Position numbers and translations under genes: made by a program. From Methylobacterium sp. SyP6R (GTDB lineage: Bacteria > Pseudomonadota > Alphaproteobacteria > Rhizobiales > Beijerinckiaceae), in the NCBI RefSeq assembly GCF_019216885.1, contig NZ_JAAQRC020000001.1:1054001-1118000 (forward strand): DNA of 64,000 nt. The letters run 5' to 3'. The notes beneath the pieces are model-generated. The model saw only the letters and a program-made list of their open reading frames with translations. It was not told where the DNA came from and did no database searches. Shown in pieces: positions 16,451 to 23,772 of this stretch; the first letter of the stretch is position 1, and every line of letters starts with the position of its first letter.

Positions 16451-17590
16451 GTGCAGCACGAGTTGATCCTGCGGGGCGCCCGCATCATCGATCCCTCGCA
16501 GAACCACGATGCGATCGCCGACGTCGCCTTCGCCAACGGCCTCGTCTCGGGCTTCGGCCGCGGCCTGCCGGCGGGGGAGGGGACGGAGGTCCGGGAGATG
16601 AACGGGGCGATCGTCACCCCGGGCCTCATCGACCTGCATACCCACGTCTATTGGGGCGGCACCTCGCTCGGCATCGATGCCGACGCGTTCTGCCGGCTGT
16701 CGGGCGTCACCACCTCGGTCGATACCGGCAGCGCCGGGCCCGGCAACTTTCCGGGCTTCCGCAAGCACGTCATCGAGCGCGCGGAAGCCCGCATCCTCGC
16801 CTACCTGCACGTCTCGTTCGCGGGCATCTACGGTTTCTCCAAGACCATCATGGTCGGCGAGAGCCAGGACATGCGCCTGATGGCGCCCCGCGAGGCCGTG
16901 GCGGTGGCCGAGGCCAACCGCGACGTGATCATCGGCATCAAGGTCCGGGTCGGCGCCCATGCCTCGGGCACGCAAGGCACGGCGCCGCTCGAGATCGCCC
17001 TCCAGGTCGCGGAGGAGACCGGCCTGCCGCTGATGGCCCATATCGACGAGCCGCCGCCGAGCTACGAGGCGGTGCTGGACATGCTCCGCCCCGGCGACGT
17101 GCTCACCCACGCCTTCCGGCCGTTCCCGAACTCACCCGTGACCGCGCAAGGCGCGGTGAAGCCGGCGGTGCGCCAGGCGCGCGAGCGCGGCATCCTGTTC
17201 GATATCGGCCATGGCAAGGGCTCCTTCGCCTTCAAGACCGCCCGCGCCATGCTGGCCGGCGGCTTCCAGCCGGACACGATCTCGTCGGACGTCCACGCCC
17301 TGTGCATCGACGGCCCGGCCTTCGATCAGGTCACCACGATGTCGAAGATGCTCTGCCTCGGCATGAGCCTGAACGAGGTGATCGCCGCCTCGACGGTGAA
17401 TGCCGCGGTAGCGCTGAAGCGCATGGAATACGGCACCCTGAAGGTCGGGGCGCTCGGCGACGCGACGGTGCTGGCGGTCCGGGACGGACAGTTCGACTAC
17501 GTCGATGTCCTGGGCGAGCACATGACCGGGGATAAGCGGATCACCTCGGAGGGTGTGGTTTTGCGCGGGCGGTGGTGGCATCCGGTGTAA
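16451..17590 (+). CDS. amidohydrolase / deacetylase-type metallohydrolase
   Basis: A 379-residue enzyme with a GTG start at 16451 preceded by AGAGG. It follows the dihydroorotase-like amidohydrolase pattern: a PGLIDLHTHVYWGG metal motif with His63 and His65, a lysine in GIKVRVGAHASG that may be carbamylated, further histidines in PLMAHIDEPP and FDIGHGKGSF, and the final aspartate in SSDVHA. It belongs to the group annotated as amidohydrolase/deacetylase family metallohydrolase. Standing 139 bases after a peptide-type importer, it probably hydrolyses the imported compound. There is no signal peptide, so it is cytoplasmic. The exact substrate is unknown. Confidence 0.82.
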   Translation: MQHELILRGARIIDPSQNHDAIADVAFANGLVSGFGRGLPAGEGTEVREMNGAIVTPGLIDLHTHVYWGGTSLGIDADAFCRLSGVTTSVDTGSAGPGNFPGFRKHVIERAEARILAYLHVSFAGIYGFSKTIMVGESQDMRLMAPREAVAVAEANRDVIIGIKVRVGAHASGTQGTAPLEIALQVAEETGLPLMAHIDEPPPSYEAVLDMLRPGDVLTHAFRPFPNSPVTAQGAVKPAVRQARERGILFDIGHGKGSFAFKTARAMLAGGFQPDTISSDVHALCIDGPAFDQVTTMSKMLCLGMSLNEVIAASTVNAAVALKRMEYGTLKVGALGDATVLAVRDGQFDYVDVLGEHMTGDKRITSEGVVLRGRWWHPV

Positions 17591-17607
17591 TGCCAACGGC
17601 CGCGAGA

Positions 17608-17636
17608 CGATGGTCTTTGGCATCATCGGACCATCG
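17608..17636. terminator. possible intrinsic hairpin between convergent genes
   Basis: CGATGGTC (17608-17615) and GACCATCG (17629-17636) form an 8-bp stem with a 13-base loop, 17 bases after the amidohydrolase stop and 15 before the stop of the opposing gene. There is no T-run on either side, so termination is only suggested by position. Confidence 0.35.
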
Positions 17637-17650
17637 ACCTGGCCCATGAC

Positions 17651-17902
17651 TCAGTGCCAGGTCGCTTTGGCCTCGCCCACGGCCATGTCGATGATGGGCA
17701 AGACGATGGGTTGGCTGCCGTCGCTGCATTCGACCACGACCTCGCCTTCCACCCACGGCACTCTCTGATCGGCGACGCTGAGGAGCGCCTGCGCGATCTG
17801 GCGCGCCTTCGCTACCGCAGCGTCTCTGTCAGGCAGCTCCAGCCAATTCCCCGGGTCGAGAAGACTCTCGAAGATGCTCAGCCTGAAACGGTAGCGTGGC
17901 AT
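17651..17902 (-). CDS. DUF6894-type small protein
   Basis: An 83-residue protein beginning MPRYRFRLSIFESLLDPGNW, which fits the MPRYxF start of the family. It then has an LPDRDAAVAKARQIAQALL helix and a beta-rich end (WVEGEVVVECSDGSQPIVLP). I choose the ATG at 17900-17902 over a longer frame because of the family match, although the ribosome binding site is weak. It is longer at the C-terminus than the copy at 322-558. The function is unknown. Confidence 0.65.
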   Translation of the reverse strand: MPRYRFRLSIFESLLDPGNWLELPDRDAAVAKARQIAQALLSVADQRVPWVEGEVVVECSDGSQPIVLPIIDMAVGEAKATWH

Positions 17903-18494
17903 AAGTTGGAATTGTTTCAAAAATCGACAGGCATGCCGCATGCCCCAGCGATGGCGACTGAGCAACAAACGCGCGACCGGGGATACCCCTGATTCCCTTT
18001 GCGGGACGCACCGGATATTTTTTGGGACGCATTGCGCAGACACTGAATCGCAGCGGGCGACCGCGATCGACTGCGCCATGAGCAATCCTGTCGCGACCGA
18101 GGCCTCGCGATGCGGGATGGCCTCAAGCCTGGACCAGCACAGCTGACAAGGTTTGATGTCGGAATGACGCCGGTTTGCGTTAAGTCGTGCGGGCGCAACA
18201 GGTGAGGAGCACGAGTGCCGCGAATAGCATGCCGCCGGTGCTCTGCATCTCAGCGATAGCGCCGGTCACGACCACTAGAGCACTTCACGATCGCACTGCA
18301 ATCGCGAAGCTCTCTAGGTCTTTGATTTTGCCGCATTTTCTGCGACGAACCGGCATCCACTCCGTCGAAAAATGCTCTAGGACAGCCAGCCGTACCGCAT
18401 GGGGGATAGCTACAGCGACTAATCGAAGCCTAACGTTAAAGGCATGACCATCGCATCTAAACAATCAAAGGATTTTTTCAAACTGCCAGAAATC
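17903..18494. other. gene-free stretch
   Basis: No supported gene in 590 bases. It contains the dispersed repeat at 18275-18380. The base composition is somewhat less GC-rich than the surroundings, and several short frames have no ribosome binding sites or recognisable products. Confidence 0.5.
18275..18380. repeat. dispersed double-hairpin repeat, copy B (MITE-like)
   Basis: The same layout as 16324-16426, with the central part around GACGAACCGGCATCCACT conserved in both. The ends are inverted copies of CTAGAGCA / TGCTCTAG, like a miniature inverted-repeat element. No coding capacity. Confidence 0.85.
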
Positions 18495-18584
<90 letters not shown>

Positions 18585-18869
18585 GGGCCAGACCTGCGGG
18601 GCGCCGGGGCGCCCGTGCGGGTCGGTGCCGTGCTCTAGCGGGGCGCGGGCCGCGGCGCAAGCGGCAGATCGCCGATGGGACGAATTCTCGTCGATGCGAC
18701 GGCCTCGGGGCTGCAACCGGGGCAGGGTATCGGCCGTTTCGATCAACGGCCGGTGCGTGGGCGCCGGCCGGCCGGGAGCGGCCGCCCGACAACACGACGA
18801 CGGCCTGTCCGACCGCGCCGCTTTCCGGGCGGGCGTCCCGGACGGGCCCGACCGGCAAGGACAGGCGAC

Positions 18870-19283
18870 GTGAGCAACGACACCGTGAAGGCCGAGAACG
18901 CTGCCGAGGACGAGACCAGGCACGAGCGCCCCGTCATCCTGGTGGTGGAGGACGAGGCGCTGACGATCATGGATCTCAGCGACGTGCTGGATGCGGCCGG
19001 GTTCGAGGCGCTGCAATCGGCCTCCGCCGAGCGGGCGCTCTCCCTGCTCGAGCTGCGCCGGGACATCGTCGCGCTGATCACCGATGTCGAATTGTCCGGC
19101 AGGACCGACGGGTTCGAGCTCGCCCGCGCGGCGGCGCAGATGCGGCCCGATTTGCCGATCGTCGTCGTGTCCGGGCGCAGCAAGCCCGATCCCGACCGGA
19201 TGCCCGCCCATGCCCGCTTCGTCGCCCGTCCCTGCCGCGGCGACGACATCCTGGACGAACTCAGGATCTTGCTGAAAGCCTAG
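18870..19283 (+). CDS. single-domain response regulator (CheY-like receiver)
   Basis: A 137-residue protein with a GTG start at 18870 behind AAGGACAGGC. After a 20-residue charged N-tail comes a receiver fold: the acid pocket is Glu27/Asp28/Glu29 (VVEDE), the phospho-acceptor is Asp72 ([12 protein letters not shown]), and the Thr/Ser switch is Ser101 (VVVSGRSK). The nearly invariant lysine before the cis-proline is arginine here ([10 protein letters not shown], Arg120). There is no output domain and no kinase gene next to it, so it is an orphan regulator. Its 3' end overlaps the opposing small gene by 23 bases. Confidence 0.8.
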   Translation: MSNDTVKAENAAEDETRHERPVILVVEDEALTIMDLSDVLDAAGFEALQSASAERALSLLELRRDIVALITDVELSGRTDGFELARAAAQMRPDLPIVVVSGRSKPDPDRMPAHARFVARPCRGDDILDELRILLKA

Positions 19284-19497
19284 GGTTGGGCGGAAGCCCC
19301 GGCGGCTCCGGCTCGGCCAGCCACACCTCCACGGGCGCGCAGGCCGGCCCGAAATCGAGGATCAGGTTGCGCAGCCGGCGCGCCGGGCTGCCCGGCGCCT
19401 CCGGCATCTCGACGGAATCGCCCACCGCCCGCAGGACACCCTCGATCCTGCGACCGCCCAGGGTCAGGCTCACGGGCGTTCCGGTGCAGGTGTCCAC
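19261..19497 (-). CDS. hypothetical protein, possible PilZ-like or beta-barrel fold
   Basis: A 78-residue product with a GTG start at 19495-19497, selected because GAGGAGG lies 7 bases upstream. It reads MDTCTGTPVSLTLGGRRIEG and later RRLRNLILDFGPACAPVEVW, an all-beta pattern. It is rich in proline at the C-terminus. The family is not recognised. It is tail-to-tail with, and overlapping, the receiver protein gene. Confidence 0.5.
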   Translation of the reverse strand: MDTCTGTPVSLTLGGRRIEGVLRAVGDSVEMPEAPGSPARRLRNLILDFGPACAPVEVWLAEPEPPGLPPNPRLSARS

Positions 19498-19654
19498 GGC
19501 TGGGCCTCCTCTCGCTGTCAACCGGGTAACGCGGTGCGGCGAGGGGTGGTCCATGCGGAACGGGATCAAGGTTACGGCCCGGTCACCGACGTGCACGACA
19601 GGCGGGCCTGCACCTCGCGGTTGAATACCCGGAGGGAGTGCCCCTGCGCGGGCG

Positions 19655-19870
19655 TCAGACGCTCCCGCCCTTGAGGGCGCGCAGGCGCAGGGCCCCCGTC
19701 TCGGCCGGGCTGCGGGCCGGGGAGAGGCGGCGCTCGATGGCCTCGAACTGGCGGCTCTGCGCGATCAGGAGCCGGCGCAGGGCCGCGATGCTGGCGTGCA
19801 GGTCCCGGGCATCGCCGAGCGGATCCGGGGCCAGATGAGCTGTCAGAGGCTGAGTCGGCATGGCCGGCAT
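19655..19870 (-). CDS. hypothetical small helical protein
   Basis: About 71 residues. The central part (ARDLHASIAALRRLLIAQSRQFEAIERRL) is a good amphipathic or coiled-coil helix. The end is basic. Starts at 19870 or 19861 are both possible and neither has a clear ribosome binding site. A CtrA-like box lies 16-30 bases upstream of the first start. The function is unknown. Confidence 0.45.
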   Translation of the reverse strand: MPAMPTQPLTAHLAPDPLGDARDLHASIAALRRLLIAQSRQFEAIERRLSPARSPAETGALRLRALKGGSV

Positions 19871-19885
19871 CAAGGACCGACATGC

Positions 19886-19900
19886 TTAACCACTGGTAAA
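19886..19900 (-). promoter_or_regulatory. CtrA-like box (one mismatch)
   Basis: On the minus strand it reads TTTA-N7-TTAA against the CtrA consensus TTAA-N7-TTAAC. It lies directly upstream of the small gene at 19655-19870. A site this short can occur by chance, although TTAA is rare in DNA this GC-rich. Confidence 0.35.
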
Positions 19901-19903
19901 CAA

Positions 19904-19930
19904 GCCCCGCCGCGCGGGGCGCGGCGGGGC
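19904..19930 (-). terminator. Rho-independent terminator of the sulfonate-type ABC operon
   Basis: An 11-bp GC stem (GCCCCGCCGCG / CGCGGCGGGGC) with a 5-base loop, followed on the minus strand by TTGTTTACC. It starts 31 bases after the stop of the binding-protein gene at 19961, the last gene of the operon. Confidence 0.6.
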
Positions 19931-19960
19931 CGGTCTCGAGGGTGCGGACCCTCGACCCGA

Positions 19961-20977
19961 TCAGCTGCCGGCGCGGTCGCGCAGGGCCGGGATGAACAGG
20001 TCCTGCCAGGTCGCCGGCTTGGTCTTCATGATGCCGGCCCGGTTCATGAAGGTCACGAACTCCATGATGCCGTGCGGCGTCGCCGAGAACCGGCTGTCCG
20101 GGTCGTCGAGGATCTGGGCGACGTCCTGGGGCGACACCTTCACCTTGGAGGCGCGGGCGAAGATCTCGGCGGTTTCGGCCTTGTTGGCCTTGATGAAGTC
20201 GCAAGACTCGTCGAGGGCGGCCAGGAAGGCCTGGGTCATCTTCGGGTTCGCCTCGGTGAAGCGCTTGAGCGCGAACACCACGTCGAGGGTGATGTCGCCG
20301 AAGACCTGCGAGGCCTTGAGGATCGTGCGGATCTTCGGGTCGGCGCGCTCGACGCCGGTGAAGGGCGGCGAGGCGAAATGGGCGACGATCTCGGTCTTGC
20401 CGGACAGAAGCGCCGCGACCGCCTCCGGATGCGGCAGGCCGACGGTGCTCGAATCGAGCTTGGCGTAGTTCTCCGGCCCGAACTGCTTGGCCACCGCCAT
20501 CTGCAGCACCACCGCGGCCAGCGAGGTCTTGATGCCCGGAATCGCGATCTTGTCCTTCGGGGTGAAGTCGGCGAGCGACTTGATCTCGGGCTTGTTGACG
20601 TTGAGGTCGAGCGCCGTCGTCGACATGCCCGAGATGCCGATCACCTCGGTCTTGGGGCTGCCGCGGCCCTTCGACCACAGGGCGAGGAAGCCCGGCGCCC
20701 CGGTGCCGGCGATGTCGAGCGCGCCGGAGATCATCGCGTCGTTGATGACGTTGCCGCCGTCCAGCGTGAGCCAGCTCACCTTGACGTCGCCGAGGCCCGC
20801 CCTGGCGGCCTGGGCCTCCAGGAACTTCTTCTCCTGCATCACGAAGAGCGGCAGGTAGAGGACGCCGTAGCCCTTCGAGATGCGGACCTCCGACACCTCG
20901 GCGCGGGCAGGGACCAGCCCGAGGGAGAAAGCGAGGGCCGCGCCGGCCGCGAGGCCGAGGAGCTTGCGTGCGAACAT
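19961..20977 (-). CDS. ABC transporter substrate-binding protein (sulfonate/nitrate/taurine class)
   Basis: A 338-residue periplasmic protein with a classical signal peptide ending AARAE-like (LVPARAE, cut near residue 26). It has the NMT1/SsuA pattern: ISKGYGVLYLPLFVMQEKKF, then GGNVINDAMISGALDIAGTG, then KIAIPGIKTSLAAVVLQMA. It binds a small organic ligand. The fold class covers alkanesulfonates, taurine, nitrate and pyrimidine precursors, so the ligand is open. It is the third gene of the minus-strand operon ATPase-permease-SBP. Confidence 0.85.
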   Translation of the reverse strand: MFARKLLGLAAGAALAFSLGLVPARAEVSEVRISKGYGVLYLPLFVMQEKKFLEAQAARAGLGDVKVSWLTLDGGNVINDAMISGALDIAGTGAPGFLALWSKGRGSPKTEVIGISGMSTTALDLNVNKPEIKSLADFTPKDKIAIPGIKTSLAAVVLQMAVAKQFGPENYAKLDSSTVGLPHPEAVAALLSGKTEIVAHFASPPFTGVERADPKIRTILKASQVFGDITLDVVFALKRFTEANPKMTQAFLAALDESCDFIKANKAETAEIFARASKVKVSPQDVAQILDDPDSRFSATPHGIMEFVTFMNRAGIMKTKPATWQDLFIPALRDRAGS

Positions 20978-21050
20978 GGGGGATCCTCCCGTTTTCGTCG
21001 TTCATGCCCCCGGGACCGTGCGCGATCCAGGGGCGCGGGGTCTTTTTTTC

Positions 21051-21938
21051 TTAGTGCTGCATGCCCCAGCGGCGGATCGTCTTCTTCTCGATGTTGGCGA
21101 AGATCACGTTCTCGACGAAGAGGCCGATCATGATGACGGTGAACAGGCCGGCGAAGACGTTGGTGGTCTCGAGCGCGTTGCGGTTCTCGAAGATGTACCA
21201 GCCGAGCCCGCCCGAACCCGAGGAGACGCCGAAGACCAGTTCCGCGGCGATCAGCGTGCGCCAGGCGAAGGCCCAGCCGACCTTGAGGCCGGTGAGGATC
21301 GACGGGAAGGCCGCCGGGATCAGGATCGCCCGCACCAGGCTCAGGTTGCGCAGGCCGTAGTTCAGCCCGACCATCTTGAGGGTGTTCGAGACCGAGCGGA
21401 AGCCCGCATGGGTGTTGAGGGCGATGGCCCACAAGACCGAGTGGACGAGGACGAAGACCACGCTGCCCTGGCCGAGGCCGAACCAGATCAGCGCCAGCGG
21501 CAGGAGCGCGATGGCCGGCAGGGGATTGAACATCGCGGTCAGCGTCTCGAGCAGGTCGGTGCCGATCCGCGAGCCGATGGCGAGCGTGGTCAGCAGGGCC
21601 GCGAGCCCGATGCCGATGCCGTAGCCGATGGCCAGCGTCTGGAGCGAGATCAGCGCCTTGGCGGGGATCTCGCCGCTCAGGACCGAGGAGACGAAGGCCT
21701 CGACGGTCGCCGAGAAGGTCGGGAACAGGAGCGGGTTGTCGAGCCAGCGGCCATAGATTTCCCAGACCACCGCGAGGGCGGCGAGCACGACGGCCTTGCG
21801 CAGCCAGCTCTGGCGATAGGCGAGCTCGGCGAAGGACAGGCGCTGCTCGACGCTGATCGCACCGGCGGCGGAGGTCTCGCGGACGATCTCGGGCCGCGGG
21901 GCCAGAGATGTCGAGAGGGGGGCGAGGGTGGCGGTCAC
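21051..21938 (-). CDS. ABC transporter permease (SsuC/TauC class)
   Basis: A 295-residue inner-membrane protein. The GTG at 21936-21938 follows GGGAGATACGCC, deciding the start. After a hydrophilic 50-residue N-tail there are about six membrane helices. The cytoplasmic EAA-type loop (SNTLKMVGLNYGLRNLSLVRAILIPAAFPSI split over the loop) is typical of the class, and the end FANIEKKTIRRWGM is common in SsuC-type permeases. It lies between the ATPase and the binding protein genes. Confidence 0.87.
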   Translation of the reverse strand: MTATLAPLSTSLAPRPEIVRETSAAGAISVEQRLSFAELAYRQSWLRKAVVLAALAVVWEIYGRWLDNPLLFPTFSATVEAFVSSVLSGEIPAKALISLQTLAIGYGIGIGLAALLTTLAIGSRIGTDLLETLTAMFNPLPAIALLPLALIWFGLGQGSVVFVLVHSVLWAIALNTHAGFRSVSNTLKMVGLNYGLRNLSLVRAILIPAAFPSILTGLKVGWAFAWRTLIAAELVFGVSSGSGGLGWYIFENRNALETTNVFAGLFTVIMIGLFVENVIFANIEKKTIRRWGMQH

Positions 21939-21964
21939 GGCGTATCTCCCGGAATGTCTCGTTG

Positions 21965-22735
21965 TCAGGCGAACAGCATGTCGTTGATGCGGGTCTCCAG
22001 GGCGCCCTGCGCGGCGGTGCCCAGTTCCGAGGCCGGCAGGCTGTTCAGCTCCGCCTTGACCTGGCCCGGATGGGGCGAGAGCAGCAGGATGCGGGTGCCG
22101 ACCTTGATCGCCTCCTCGATCGAGTGGGTGACGAACAGCACCGTGAAGCGGGTGTCCTCCCACAGGCGCAACAGCTCGTCCTGCATCTTGCGGCGGGTGA
22201 GGGCGTCGAGGGCCGCGAAGGGCTCGTCCATCAGCAGGATGTCGGGCTCCATCGCCATGCCGCGGGCGATCGCCACGCGCTGCTTCATGCCGCCCGACAG
22301 CATGTGGGGGAAGGAATCGGCGAACTTCGCGAGGCCCACCTTCTCGATGTACGACATCGCCCGGTCATCGGCTTCCGCGCCGGTCGCGCGGCCGCTCGCG
22401 GTGAGCGCGAAGGCGACGTTCTGCCTGACGGTCTTCCAGGGCAGGAGCTGGTCGAACTCCTGAAACACCATCATCCGGTCGGGGCCGGGCTCGGTGACCT
22501 TGCGGCCCTTGAGCTTGATCTCGCCCTCGACCGGAGTCATGTAGCCGCCGATCGCCTTGAGCAGGGTCGACTTGCCGCAACCCGACGGCCCGAGCAGGAT
22601 GTAGCGGTCGCCCGGCATCACCTCGAAATCGACCCGGTAGGTCGCGGTGACCAGATGATCGGTCGTCTTGTACTGGAGCGTGACACCCTGGACCTGGAGC
22701 AGCGGCTCAGGGATGATGGTCGGGCGTGCGTTCAT
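21965..22735 (-). CDS. ABC transporter ATP-binding protein (SsuB/TauB class)
   Basis: A 256-residue ATPase. The start at ATG 22733-22735 (MNARPTIIPEP) is supported by GGGGAGGAC upstream. Walker A is GPSGCGKST at 49-57, the Q-loop is VFQEFDQLLPW, the signature is LSGGMKQR, Walker B is ILLMDEP and the H-loop is FVTHS. FQEFDQLLPWKTV is characteristic of the sulfonate/nitrate group. It is the first gene of the operon and divergent from the response regulator at 22896. Confidence 0.9.
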   Translation of the reverse strand: MNARPTIIPEPLLQVQGVTLQYKTTDHLVTATYRVDFEVMPGDRYILLGPSGCGKSTLLKAIGGYMTPVEGEIKLKGRKVTEPGPDRMMVFQEFDQLLPWKTVRQNVAFALTASGRATGAEADDRAMSYIEKVGLAKFADSFPHMLSGGMKQRVAIARGMAMEPDILLMDEPFAALDALTRRKMQDELLRLWEDTRFTVLFVTHSIEEAIKVGTRILLLSPHPGQVKAELNSLPASELGTAAQGALETRINDMLFA

Positions 22736-22895
22736 GGCGTGTCCTCCCCGTTTCGTCGTCTGCGGACCGAAGCTCTTGTCCTTGAAGGTGATTCTTTCCT
22801 TGAAGGTGCTTGGCCCGGCGTTGGGGGTTGGGTAGCCTTCGAACCTGTCGCCGACCTGACAGATAATGCCGGGTGATGATCGAAGAGGAATTTTC

Positions 22896-23570
22896 GTGCG
22901 TATCCTGCTCGTCGAGGACACGCGGGACGTGGGCGAGGCCATCGCCGCGCGGCTGCGCGGGCTCGGCCACGCGGTCGATTGGGAAACCGACGGGGCGGCC
23001 GGCGATGCGCTGCTCGCCGTCCAGGCCTACGACCTCGTGGTCCTCGACGTGAACCTGCCGGGGCTCGACGGCTTCGCGATCCTCAAGCGCCTGCGGGCGC
23101 GCCGGGGTCCGGTGCCGGTCCTGGTGCTCACTGCCCGATCGGAGGTCGACGACCGGGTCGGTGCGCTCGATCTCGGAGCCGACGACTACCTGGTGAAGCC
23201 GTTCGACTTCCGCGAACTGGAGGCCAGGGTGCGGGCGCTGCTACGCCGCAACAGCGGGCATGCCGACAACGCGCTGACGCTGGGCAACCTGCGCCTCGAC
23301 CGGGAGGCGCGCAACGCCAGCGTGGCGGGCGAGACCCTGGACCTGACGCGCCGGGAATGGACCCTGATCGAGATCCTGGCGGCGCGGCCGGGGCGCATCT
23401 TCGCCAAGGGGGAGCTCCTGGAGCGGGTCTTCGCCTTCGAGGAGGAATCGAGCGAGAACGCCGTCGAGCAGATCGTGGCGCGCCTGCGCCGCAAGCTCAC
23501 CGCCGCCGGGGCGCAGGCCGAGATCCGCACGCTTCGGGGGCTTGGGTATCAGGTGGTGTGCCAGGAGTGA
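22896..23570 (+). CDS. OmpR-family response regulator (TctD/QseB-like)
   Basis: A 224-residue regulator with a GTG start behind GAGGAA. The receiver has acid pocket Glu/Asp in VEDT, phospho-acceptor Asp51 (VVLDVNLPGLDG), Thr79 and Lys101 (DDYLVKPFD). The C-terminal half is a winged helix: LTRREWTLIEILAARPGRIF, then VEQIVARLRRKL and IRTLRGLGYQV. Its kinase gene is 200 bases downstream, beyond a palindromic repeat. Divergence from the ABC operon at 22735 makes that operon a natural candidate target, as does the cytoplasmic link to the SBP gene at the end of its own operon. Confidence 0.9.
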   Translation: MRILLVEDTRDVGEAIAARLRGLGHAVDWETDGAAGDALLAVQAYDLVVLDVNLPGLDGFAILKRLRARRGPVPVLVLTARSEVDDRVGALDLGADDYLVKPFDFRELEARVRALLRRNSGHADNALTLGNLRLDREARNASVAGETLDLTRREWTLIEILAARPGRIFAKGELLERVFAFEEESSENAVEQIVARLRRKLTAAGAQAEIRTLRGLGYQVVCQE

Positions 23571-23612
23571 TGTCGACGACGATGGAGCCGCCGATGTCGC
23601 CCTCCCATCGGC

Positions 23613-23733
23613 GACCTCATCCTGAGGTGTTGGCGATCGCAGATCGACTGACCTCGAAGGAGGGCTCCAGAAGTCTCCGAGTTCACTGGAGCCCTCCTTC
23701 GAGGCTCGCTTCGCTCGCACCTCAGGATGAGGC
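23613..23733. repeat. REP-like palindrome, copy 2
   Basis: The same family as 14163-14273: CCTCATCCTGAGGT...ACCTCAGGATGAGG outer arms and CCTCGAAGGAGGGCTCCAG / CTGGAGCCCTCCTTCGAGG inner arms. It is placed between the response-regulator stop and the kinase start. Confidence 0.9.
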
Positions 23734-23772
23734 CGGGGGTGGGACGAGACGTAGACTATCGGATCCTCGACC

